From the NCBI GenBank assembly GCA_023238725.1, contig CM041531.1:26186643-26250642 (forward strand): a stretch of 64,000 bases of DNA, read 5' to 3'. Source of the stretch: Scortum barcoo. Its lineage: Eukaryota; Chordata; Actinopteri; Centrarchiformes; Terapontidae. Both the position numbers and the translations under genes were made by a program. Under the pieces are notes generated by a model that searched no databases, was not told the DNA's origin, and saw only the letters and a list, made by a program, of their open reading frames with translations. Shown piece by piece: positions 25,579-38,500 of the stretch. Every line of letters begins with the position of its first letter. Position 1 is the stretch's first letter.

Positions 25579-28500
25579 TCATATTTCCTCCTCAGGGTCA
25601 GAGCTGTGGTTGCTCATCTGTGACAGACAGACAGACAGACAGGCGTACAGACAGAGGGAGGCAGGGCAGGGAGGGAACAAACAAAGACATTTCATTAAAG
25701 TGTGAGCTCAGAATGACTAAGTAAAATTTAATCTTGCAAGTATAAATTGATTTCACAGTAGTGGAGTCCCAGTGGTTTCTGTGTGTCCGCTCACCTCACA
25801 CGGCAGAAACATCTGGTTATCTTGTCTGTGTCATTTTAAAGCCAAAACAATTTAAATTATGAAATTGTAATTAACTTAAATTTAAAATTCAAAGCTGGTT
25901 TCTTGATTTTTATTTCCTATGGGAAACTGAGTTTTCCTAAAAAAAAAAAAAAGATTTTAATTTTAACAAATTAATCTATTTTATCCACAAAATGGGGCCC
26001 TGACAGAAAAAGAATGACTGCTTAAGAGAAATCAACAAAAGATCTTTGTTATGTATCTTAATAACATCACCAGGAACTAGCATTGTGATGTAAAGAACAT
26101 TAAAAGCAAATGGAAAGGCCCTCACTCATGCAATTCTTATTACTATTAAACATTATACTTATTATACTATTAAACAAGCCATCTTCAAGTGTGTTTACCG
26201 TGTGGTGGTCATCATCGGGCTCCCTCAGGTTGAGGCTCTCCCTGTGGATTCGGTGGCGGGAGCTGGGGGGGGAGAGGGAGGAGAGGGAGTGCTCGGGGCT
26301 GCTGGCAGACAGAGCGTACGGCGAGCCAGCTGGACTGTCCTCTCTCAGGGGAGACCCTGCAACACAGGAGTGAACAAACACACACATGTGGAGTTCAGTG
26401 AAAACTGTTTGGTGTGGAGCTTAGGTCCTGTTTCCCTTTTTGGACAGGGGAGTGAAGAAAACGCCTGTTTACTGTGAGACAGTGCACATCCCACTGCCTT
26501 TGCACCAGACAAACACGAGTGGGAGTGACAGGATGAAGGACAGATGAGGAGTTAGTGAAGAGGAAGCAAGAGACAGTGGAGCTAGACAGTGAGGGACGGG
26601 GGACTCGAGTAGAGCCAGAGATAAATTAATATGAAGATGAGAGCTATCTATTGCCCAAGGTCATTCAAAGCAGATTGATCACACACACACACTTTACTGA
26701 AGGTATTCACAGACATCGGCTAAACTGCAGCAGCCACAGCACACACTCCCTTTTTAAAGTACTGTCTATTTGTATTCATCCTGATCTTGCTCTAATAACC
26801 TCTAGGTTCAAGGTTAAGGTTGTTTTTTTTTTCTACAACACATGGGTGTATCAGTGAGTGAGGATGTCAGAGGGAGGTGGACTGTGCCAAATTAGGGGTG
26901 TAAACAGTGCTCCAGTTTACGACCAGTTAAATTAAGATTGCAGTAAAACCCGTTTCTTTAGGAAGGATAATAAAGCTTTGTCCTGCTTGGTGCCTGGGCT
27001 GTTTCATTTCTCTTAAATTTCACTTTTGTTGGCAGGTGCAGCACCTGTACTGTGTGTGAATGTCCACATGAGGGCAGAAGCAGTGCTTCCCACCATGCAC
27101 ACTGGTGATCTCAGGCCCTGACTTTTGTCTGTTTTCTGAAGCCTCATCAGTCAGTTACTTCAACCTTCACTGTTTGTTCAGCATGTTCCAGAATTTGCTC
27201 ACAACCATAAATCAAGACGTCGGCGCTCCAGTTCATACCGGCCTTGATTCAACTTTTTTAAAAACATCCTGACTAGAGGGAAATAATTGATTTGTCAGGT
27301 AAAATAGGAGCGGCTTTGGTGGTGCAGTGCATTTCCTTCCCCCATGTCTCCCTGCGGCATAGACCCTGAATCATCCTGATTGGGGTTGTTGCTGGAGGAG
27401 CTAATCAAGCAGAAATCAGAAAGTGGCATATTGCTGGAGTTCGCCTTAAAATGTTTTTGATGTGCGGATGGATTATCCATCATTCGATCTCACACCCACC
27501 TGCCTCCACTGTCTTTGTGAATGAGCCTCACCTTTGTGGTCATTCCTCTGTGTGTCCATCCTGTCAAGACTGTCAAGCAGCCCATCGATCTGTGTCTTTA
27601 TCAGAGTCAGCTCCTTTTTAATCACCTGCAACTCCTCCATGCCCACTGCGGGGACACAGAGAGGGAGAGAGAACGTAAGGGACATTAGGAAATTACACAA
27701 CCTAATCATTTCTTTAGGGAGAGCTTGAAATAGTTTGGAAGGAATAGTTGGACACATTGGGAAATGTACTTATGTACTTTCTTGCAGACAAAGCATGTCT
27801 GTAATGTAAATATGAAGGTACCCACTGAAAATGGTTAGCTTAGCATGAAGTCTGGAAACTTGGGGAAAAAGCTCCCACACCTCATGTCTTTTTGTTTGTT
27901 CAGTATAACAACTTAAGCGTAAGAACAAGTGTAAACTGGGTGCAGTGACTTCCCAGGGTCTTTTCACTGATTAAAATAAACAATAAACAATAAAATAACA
28001 AAATTTAGATCAATAATTTATAGTAGTTTCATATTTACAGTGCAAATATGTGACTGGGATCAATTTTCTCATCCAGCGCTGAGCGAGAAAGCAAAAATGC
28101 CAAACTATTCCTTTAAAAAATGTGACTGCGGGAGAGGAGAAGTGCATGCAAAGTGAACCATTAAGACTAAGTGCACACAAATTTAGTCTGTAACTACTTT
28201 ATGCTAAAAGGGTGAGAGGCAAAAGATATAATAGTCCTTAGATTTAGCATCTGATTCCTCTTACAGAGAGGCAAACGGTATAAATGTGCAGCATCTATTG
28301 CAACCTTTTTTTTTTTTGTGACTCAGCTGTCAATTGATATTACTCACACTTGGCTGTGGTTGAACTAGTGGAGTGGGCTCTGGAGCTTTTGGAGTGGGTT
28401 CTGTCTCGACTGCGTCTGTGGCCGGTGGAGTAGGAGGACGAACGGGATCGCTTGGCCAGGCTGGGTCCCAGCGTCAGGGGGGACAGAGATGCCGGCACAC

Positions 28501-31500
28501 GCTGGTAGTCATACACCCTAGAAATTCAAGAGACACAATTTAAAAGAACTTAACTTCACTGTGTTCATAGTTCTAATTTGCTCAGTTTGCAGGAAGGTGC
28601 TCTGTGATTTTATGCAGTCCAAGTGTCTGAAATTATGATGAAAGAGAGCCTGCCCACAAGTGTGATGATGCAGTTAGACGCAACGTAATTAGACATACAT
28701 TGGTGGAAATGACTAAACTGAGCATATAGATGGACAGAGATGAAGATGATTATTCTGCAGACAGTTTAAGCTGCTCACAGCATCTGTTCTCTGTGGAGGA
28801 GCAAAGTACAAAGCTTTTAAAGCCACCATTTAAACAACCAGGTGGTTTCACACACAAAAGATTACATTAAAGTCACTCTACAGAGTTTTTAACTGGTTAT
28901 ATAACAGCCTCAGTTTATTACAGATTTCTTTATATGACACAAAAAAGCAAATGAGACCAACAAAGATGAGACTTGGTATTTCTATCAGTTTGTCATAGTT
29001 ATTATTAATGCCTTCATCCACAACACAAGATGAAACAGTGCTGAGGTTTCCTCTGGTTGAATTTGAGTCGCTGTAGCTGCTAACTGAAGGTCTGTCTCCA
29101 GAGCTGCCGTCCGCTCTATTTGCAGCGAAACAGTCTCCTCGCAGTGGGGAGTGAGGTGGAGGGAACGTGTCGCCTAACGTTTGGTGAAACACTACTGTCT
29201 TTGCCCACAAGGACCACCAAAAACAACACAAAATGAAAAGTTCCATAAAGTCTCTTTAACCATAAATCTGATAGTGGCACAAGGCACATCACGACACTCA
29301 AACTATAGTAGGTATTGAACCTCAGTACCTTTTGTGATACCAACAGAAATCTGTGTGTGGCTCAGTAAATGTATCTACAATTGCTAAGCAATGAAGGCTG
29401 GAATCAAATAGATGGTCAAACTAGTTACTTTTTCAAAGAACAGTTTTTGATTTAAATCAAATTTTTTTCAGTTTTTTTCAGACTATTTCACTCACTTTAT
29501 TTTAGACAACTCATAACTGAGAACTTTGGCTTTGTTAAATCACAGAGAAAGTGTTGAAGCCATTCGATTTCAGCCAGAGCAAACCCCAACACAATTTCCT
29601 CTGTTACTGCTGAAAAATCCAACTTGGTTGCAGGCATTAAGAGTAAGTCTTAGAAAAAATTATAGAAATACTCAATCTTCTCGCTGTTGTTCTCCTTTGC
29701 TTATGTAGGTCATATAGAGTGGTCTGTATTAAATTTAGACTGTTTTGTAACCAGTTAAAACTCCATAGTGCTGGTTTAAATTTCTTAAAATAAAGCATCA
29801 AGAATGTTTTTTGTACCAGCATAAACTTGTATCGGCTCTGATCATGAAAAAAGTAAATGGAGCTCAAACAAGGGTGTGATACATGCTGGAAAAAGAGATA
29901 GATATTAAAAGGGGATATTAAAGGAAAGATGAAACAATGAAGAAAAGCATCTGTTCAAAGCATATGGATATTTATATTCTATGTTCCTTTGTCTTTGATT
30001 TTCTATCTCTGTTACTCTCTCTTGCGTGCTGGCATTGCCTCCTCCCCGTGGACAGCTCCATGTCTCTATCTGTCACTGAATGTAATTGGTTCTGTCAGGG
30101 CCAATCAATAGCTCCCCGCCAGGCTAGTAGTGCCGGTGACAGGAGGTGTATCACAGTCAAACTCTATAGTGCTTACAGAAACGACACTGTGTGTTTGTGC
30201 ACGCGTGCTCTTGTATGTTTCAGCAGAAACAGAGGCGATGCTGTGACTGAAGCAGAAAGTGAGCTGATCTCACATTTGACCTCGACTCTCACTGACCCAG
30301 TGACCAAACGCAGCTATGCAGGATCAAAACCGATTAATCATCAATGAGCAAAGATGCAGGAAGTGTGAGAACTCGGGCAATCAAATCTATGAATAATTAG
30401 GTTTCTATTTAACATAGCCGCTGTAAATGCAGGACCAGACTGACAGTGACTTGGCTGAAAAAACAACCAATGTTAGAGCCAGGGTTTTTGCTGTGAAATA
30501 GATGGATGCCATCATCAGTTGAATTTTTTTCTCAAATTGACCCTTTCCCATTATGAGACAGTGAGCGCATCCTAGCTCCTGTAGCTAGCAGTAGTGGTTG
30601 TCTTTAGGTCTGATGATGCAGATTGAAACTCAACAAAAAATGTATTAGTCTACTGTGTGAAAGAACAATATTCATGACTGTTGCAAATTAAATCTAAGAC
30701 TTTTTAAGGCCTTTTTTGAGGGAAGTGGATTCAATGCTTATTAAGACCCGCAGAAAACAAATTTGTGCAAATTCTGATCACGATGAAAATAACTTCAGAT
30801 GCACCATGATTGATGCTCTGTGGCAATGGCAATCCATCTCGACTGGACCATGTCACAGTCTGGATTCACCTGGATCGAGGACAGTCCGAACACAGCCTAA
30901 ATGGTTCCTGCAGAGCCAAAAGCTTTGAAAAGCCCCTCTGCTGTATATCACAAGCCAACAACGTGGAGGCAAGCTGTCAGCTGCAAGGACTTGGAGTCGA
31001 ATGGTAATGTAGATTTACTGATTGAGCTGTTAGCCAGTCAGTCGGACGCAGCCTGGCTTCCTGAAAAGTTTTCTTTTGTTTTCCGTTCTGTTGAATTCGG
31101 TGAAGCCTCTCAACTTGATACAGACTTCTGCACAGACTGCCTCATCCACAGTCCACACACACACAGACAGACACACACACACCCCAATGTCACATAAGGA
31201 TGAAGTGTATTAGGCCACCATAAGTGTGTGAGATTAGAGGCTTTGAGCATTGTCCGTGTGGGGAGACACAGAGACCAAAGACTTATGGGAGTTTAAAGTC
31301 CTTTAGAGCAGTTTGCAGGGGCAGATAGACAATGTGTTGTTACATCGGCTTTGAAGTGTCATCTCAGAGAATGGAAGCTCAGACAATGAGAGACTGTTGA
31401 CGAGTGAGGATTACAGAAAAGTGTGTGAGTGTGTGTGAGAGGGAGTGTTTGTCTCTATGGATTAGACCCCACACGGAAAGCAGCTTTGTCAGCCTGAGCT

Positions 31501-32912
31501 GTTATCTGTGCGTTGAAAGACACTTTTCTTTCGTGTTCGCACAAGAGGACGTCGGACAAAAACAGTCATTTCTCTATTTCCCACATATTGATGTGCACAA
31601 ACAGCAAACACAGAAACCAAAACACACACAAACACACGCAGTCCCCCCTTCACTCACACCCAGAGGCAAACACATGTGCACACATGAATATGCTCACATA
31701 CACTTCCATTCCCGCACACACTCACAGCTGTCTGTAGAGCTAGCCAACAGCACGGGGAATAATCATGCACTGTGTTAAAAACAAATTGAAAATCAGTAGT
31801 GAGTGTTTCCCCCTGAGCAAAGACAGAAAAATGCAGAGTAAGGCAAACGCAATGAAAAAAAAAACAAAAACAAAGAAAAGATGACAGTTAATATTTAGAG
31901 CAACGGAGCATCGACATGTAGGAGAAAGCAATGGAACGAGGTGGATATTCTGCGTGTGTACAATGTGACCGCCTTCTTTTATTTAGATGTGCTGAGCGCA
32001 GTGTTTATAGGTGAGGCCTGGGGGATGTAGGAAGGTCCCTGTGCAATTTGAGTGGAGGACCAATAATACAGAGGCGCTCTGAGAGGGGCTCAGTTTAACT
32101 ACCACATCTACCCAACCACTGCACTCGACCGTACACTGCACAGGAGTGTATTCTGCAGTGACACGGAAAAAGTAAACACGCACAGCAATCTAACTGCCGA
32201 GCCAACAGTTCATGATAAGTCCCAAACAATACGGTCTATTTCAGTGTTTTTTGAGGGGCAATATATAACCCCAGTGTGTGGTTGTTGATCTGAAAATTTA
32301 CTGGGAACCTGTGACATTCTCACAATCAAGACAGTCATGCAGGGCAGTGATTTTCATTTCAGTGTGAAAATGTGAAAGGTTTATGCTCTCCTAGTCTTTC
32401 AGTGATTTTTTTTACCATTTAGGTAGAACACTAATTGTTTCTGAAGCCCTAAATGAAGTCAAAAGTATAGACACCAGGATATATAAAAAGTTCAGATACA
32501 AATGGTGTTGTTTAGAGCTGGTTTTCTCTTGTGCTGACGGATTGTGCAGCAGCTTCAGTTTTCCTTCACTGACACAGACACACAAATATGCAGATAAAAT
32601 ATGTAGGTATGTACCACTGTCTCATCTTGAACATTTAATGTATTCAGTCATTAGCTTTGAGTCTAATAAAGAACGATGATGTTTAAATAAGTCTGCGGAA
32701 AACAATCATTGGCTCATTTGAACTGATATACAACACATGCATTTCCATGGTCAGTTAGCTGCTCTATATATTGCTAGAAATGTTCTCTAAATTTAAACGG
32801 AACATCTTTCACTTTAGATGACTGCAGCTCAAGCAAACAATAAAAGTGAGTCTACGCTGAACAGTCTTTTGCAATAAGTGTGCAACACTACATGTAGAAA
32901 ATATATATCTTG

Positions 32913-32953
<41 letters not shown>

Positions 32954-35386
32954 CGATGAGTGAGTTCCTGGCTGCTGAGTAACAGGCAACATTGTGAGCA
33001 AAGACAGGATGACTGACAGCTGTGTGACGGGAGGTGACGGGCAGCGGAGGCTACAGGGGGCAGCAAGGATGAGGAATCCTCTTTAGCCTCTTCCTTTAGC
33101 CTCCCACGACACACAGACAAGCAATAAGGCATGTGAGCTGGCCATGCGTAGCTTTCTGACTGTACCTGTCATAGTAGTCCTCGTGATAGCTGTCATAGTC
33201 CAGGTCCAACTCAGATCTGAGGGAGAGGTGGACAAAGAGACAGAGAAGGCGCTTAGTGAAGCATTTGTCTAAACTACATGATTCACTGTTACTGGGGCCG
33301 CTGCCATATTTCACTCAACAAACAGCGAGCTTGGTTGGTGAGTCGGCGTGTAAATGTGTGCGCCTCCACGGAGTTATGTGGCACAATCACTTCATCTGGA
33401 AGGAATGCTGTGTTCATGAGCTCCAGCCAGCCAGAAAAAGACATTGGATTTGTTCTGCCGCAGCATCCAAGGTGGAAAATCCATAGAAACTGTCTCGTGC
33501 TCTAACTGTACCACTTGCTGAACATGGCCATGTGTGAGATCACTGAGGAGTGTGAGTGTGTGTGTGTGTGTGTGTATGTATGTGTGAGAGTTAGAGAGAG
33601 AGAGAGAATCAGAGGCAGGTGAGTGATGTGACAGGAGCGAACTTATATGGGCTGGTACCTGCGGAACAGCCTGGAGAAAGCGGAGGAGAGAAAAGTGACA
33701 CTAAGCCAGAGCGAGATCACATTCTGGCGTGTCAGACCTCAGTATTCCTCTCTAATCCCTGCACAGAGTCGCTAATAATCCTTCCATGTTGCTCACCCTC
33801 CCTCTGTCTCTCTTTGTCTCTCTTGCTGACTCACCCCCTGTATCCCTCTTTGTCGGTCTTTCATTTATCTGTCATGCTCTCTTTGTTTAAACTCACTTTC
33901 TCCATTTCCATCTCACTTTAATACCTTTACTCATGAAATAAATTATAAATACCACATATTCATATCCAAGTGTCAGCCCATGTTCAGACAGTACATTGTC
34001 TTTCAGGACACTGTATTTTGGGGAACTAAACACCCCCAGTTCTTGCCATCTGCTTATCTGTTGTTCAGGAAGGCGGTGATTCTCTTGGTTGTAGTCAAGT
34101 AGCTCATCTCATAGAAAAGATGTTTTTTTCTTTGTGTGTCCGGATAAACCAAAATAAAACCCATAATCTTCACTATGAGAATTACACACATGTACAGATA
34201 TACACAGACAAACATCACAGGTCAGTGAGAAGCAAAGACCTCTAATGTGTTTATGTGTGGATCTCTGGATCTGAAGTGCAGACTTATTTTAGAATGGACC
34301 CTAATCACATCCCCTCCAGTGGTACTTGTCTGGCTCATACCAGCTGGTTTTCAGAGCTCAGGAGACAGGAAAGCACAAAATAATTCATAACAAGTGCTCA
34401 TGACTTAGGTGGATGCTTGCCAAAAATGGAAAGCATGATTTCGATCCAATTTAAAGATTGTCTCCCGTTATCCTATTTGAAATGGAGGTCTACACATTCC
34501 CTCAGCTTAATCCTGATTCTGACATCTTGATTCCTCTACATTTGAGGACATAAAAGCAAGGAGGATGATTTCTCATTTCGCATCTTGTACCAGTTAAGGA
34601 CACACTGAGAGACAGCAGGACAGAGGACAAGAGAAACAATAACTCCTCAGCTGAGCTGAGCTTTCTGTGAATTCAGCCAGAAGAGAGACAGAAAATAACT
34701 GCTATTCACCAAAATCCTCACTGAGGGGCAGCTAAGCTGCTCCTCTCTCTGTTTGCTTCTTTTGCATTGACTGGTTTACCTTCATCATTATAGTGTTTGA
34801 GCTCTGTGGCAGACAATGTAATTATGATTTGTTAAATCACTTATTTTATTTATCTTTTTTTAATTTCTGTTGTCTTGCCCAGTTGTTATTTCAGACATTT
34901 GGCTGCATATTTTTATGTTTTAACATTTAAATTCTACTTTTCTCTCTCTGTGAGGTCATTTCTTACTTTGATATATAACAATTATTATTATCAGTATATG
35001 TAACTATTTTTTCATTTCATTCAAAATTATATTATAATCACTTATCATTTAAATGATAAACAAATGTTTATGTATGTCCTCTTCTGATTCATGTAAAATC
35101 ATAAACTGTACATAATTTAAACAATTTGAATGAATGATTAAGAACTCAATACATCACTTTTGATATGTAAATAGTTAATTATTTAACTACTCAGCGTTGC
35201 ATAATAAATATTTGGTTATTCATTTTGTAATGGTGGTCAGGTCATTATAAATGTCACAATGGCACAGTAATGATATGACATATTTCCATATGACTCACTG
35301 ACGATAAATCTGTGACAGGTAAGCACAGTCCATTTAGGCCGTAATTACATCCAAAGTGAGCAGCCAAGTGCCTGGGTCACTGTGTT

Positions 35387-35436
<50 letters not shown>

Positions 35437-35562
35437 TGAGAGGGAGAGGCAGATGGACAGCAGGGTCACTAAAGGCTAATTAATTTCTTTTCATAATTTC
35501 TCAAGTGCCAAAGCAATCCATTAGACATGGCCAGCTATAAATCATTTCAGCCTCAGCGTCCC

Positions 35563-35596
<34 letters not shown>

Positions 35597-38500
35597 AGCC
35601 TGCCTGTGCGAAAAGTGTGTGCGTGCCCACTTGCTTTTTGTGAACAACACACACTCATTTCAGCAGCTGAATATATGGAAGAACCTCAAAGGCGTGTGTG
35701 TGTGACTGTGTGAGATGAATTATTAGAGATGTAGTTCATTTGGCTTAGAGGTTTGATAGATGCAATTTAAATCTCACTGACAATGAATCAAAGTGACATT
35801 TTGTGTGAGATTCTTGTTTTGTTGATTGTGGTGACATATTCGGTGATAAATAATCACTGCTGCAGTCTTTTGTCCTGCACTTTTTTTTTTACAATCAATT
35901 CACAACACTGTCATCAATTCTTTGTTTAGTTATCACACTGGACAGTAAAAGCAATATTGAAGTTAATACAGCATATACAAATTATTTTACAAATAAGGTC
36001 CAGCTTCTTCATCTTTTGCCTGAGTAACTGCGTCTAGAGAGGTCTCAAAACAACATGAGACAATATATCTGGGATATAGCAGCAAGTTTGGGTCCAACCT
36101 CATCAAATTGTTGAGAAGATCACAGCTAAAAATAGCTAAGACCAAATGATGGTCCAAATGAAGAGCCACACCTGCACTAGTCTTTATTACCCTTTCATCT
36201 TTGAATGTTTTTGAAGTTTTGAGTTGGATATTGCCCCCTTTTTCCTTTGAAGCAGCTAATGACAAATTAATCTTTTTCTATACAGTCACACATCATGTTT
36301 CTACACATTTAAGACTGCATGAAATCAGGTGCACACGTGTTCACACTGAGATTCACTGCTTTCACATAATCCATGAAGCAACGTGTCCGAGAAACTAAAA
36401 TTTCCCAGAATTAATTAAATTAAATCGAATTTGTAAAGCATGCTTGTCGCAGGAAAGGAACAAATTAGTTTCAGTTATTTCATTTCAACGCCTATTATGC
36501 ACTCTCTGTCCTCCAATAATTTTTGATGGCCATTGATTTGCATTTAGAATTAGGTGAAGGGCAGACTGTCTTATAACTGTCTTGTGCTGCTTTGAGAATA
36601 CAGATTTAAGACGGGCAGATGCAGGTTTAGTAAAAATGATGGAGGCTGATATGGGATGATTATTAAGAACGGACGTAAAATATAACAGAGGGGTAATTTA
36701 TGTGGCTTTGCAAATTATTCGACTGTGATAACAGTAGAAGTCTTTGCTAAATCACTTCTGAAGGGCTCCTGGAGCTGCAGCAACTCATAGCAGCTAGTGA
36801 AGAATGGTTTGAATTTCCAGATCATATAAAATGCAGGTGTGAGTATTGCACTCGTCACTAGTAATACGCCATTAAGAGTAATAGTTGAATCTAAGCAGCA
36901 TGTCTTTAAACTACACTGTCACAATCCAGAACTGGCTATGTTTCTGTACAAAAATATCAATCTTTTATTGTAATTGAAGCCTGATTTGAACATTTCTGAC
37001 ACTGGCAACCTCTAATAGTGAAATAAAAAAAGATGATGGATGGATGGTGATAAGCCTCGCTGTTCCTTTACCCCACCGAACAAACCCACATCAGGGACAT
37101 TGTCACATACAGACATAGTCTAAACTAATAACCAGGACACAGGGGTTGTTTGACTCTTCTAACAACTAATACTTAATGGTTTATTGAATGGAATCGGCAA
37201 CACATATTGAAATAGTAACGTCAGCATAGAGATGTATTCAGAATATTATGCACACAAGAGACAATTTTCTTTTTCATTCATCCATCACTACAGAGGTAAA
37301 GACGGTGGGGGGTGTTGCTGTATAGAGGAACCACCCAGCATGCATTGTGGTAATGGATTTATGAACACAAGTCTCATGTTATTCTCCTCATTGTGTTCCA
37401 TTATATATTAATTGTTTTCTATACCTCACGTGTTGTCACACAATCAGTCAGTCAGAATGTAAGTGAAGCTGTGTCTGGTTACGTGAATACAAAAATGGCT
37501 CTGTTGCTATGTTCATAATGCGCCTGTTGCTACCAATGAAGCTCCTCTTCAAATTACAATGAGCCTTCAACTTCCTGTCTACAGAAATGAAACATGCAAA
37601 AAAAAAAAACAAGTGAGAATCAAGATAAAACCTTGCAGATCGCCCCCTTTCTTTTGCTTTTATATGTCCCTAATCCTTGTCTCAGTGTTTTCACACATAT
37701 TAACAAACTTGTTCAGTCAAGCTTTCTCCTGCTAGGAAATAATTCTAGGATGAGACATATTCCCTTCCTTTAAAGTGCTGAGAAATTAATCCATGCCATT
37801 GTGTCTTCACGCTCAGATTACTGTAATTCTCTATATGCTTGCTTCTGCCAAGGAGCTGCAGCTCGCCTTCAGCAGGTTCAAAACACTGCAGCTCATCTTC
37901 TAACAAAAAGAAAGCACAGGGAGCACATTGCTCCAAAGTTGGCCTCCCTCCATTATCTCCTAGTGGAGTTTAGAATTAAATATAAAACTCTGGTAATAAC
38001 CTATCAAGTAGCACTACAGGGTGAAGTACCTGAGTGCATTTCTGGATTGTTTGGGATAATGTCCAAGTACAAGTAGCAACTTAAAAGCAGAACCAGTAGG
38101 ATTTGTCGGTTGCGGTTTGTAAACATGAGAATTCGAGGTTGGCCCCTTGTCTTGGCTCAAAGCGCACAAGCTTCTGGTGGTCCCGCGTGCTTACGATCTG
38201 GCACCTGGTCGAGTCCTGCACCTTACACCCTGTGCGATGTTATTGGCCGGTGGCTACACACCACTGCGCAAAGGTTGACACCCAGGTTCTGTGCAGATAC
38301 AGACATCACTGCACACTTCTAGTGGCTCATAAGCAATGATTGAGCTGGATTTTTTTTTTATGAGTCTATACAGTGTTTTTAAGGAAAATATGACTCACTC
38401 AGCCTTTAAGCTAGACCATGCATTTGCACCTGTAATTTGGAACAGTCTTCCTAAAACATCTAGAGACTCATTTATATTCCTTCACTTTCAGACTAATGTA

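Noticed and set aside
29937..30347. 136-codon plus-strand ORF
   Set aside because: No recognisable domain, no splice or start context, and in an intron of a minus-strand gene. It has an ordinary chance length for this composition.
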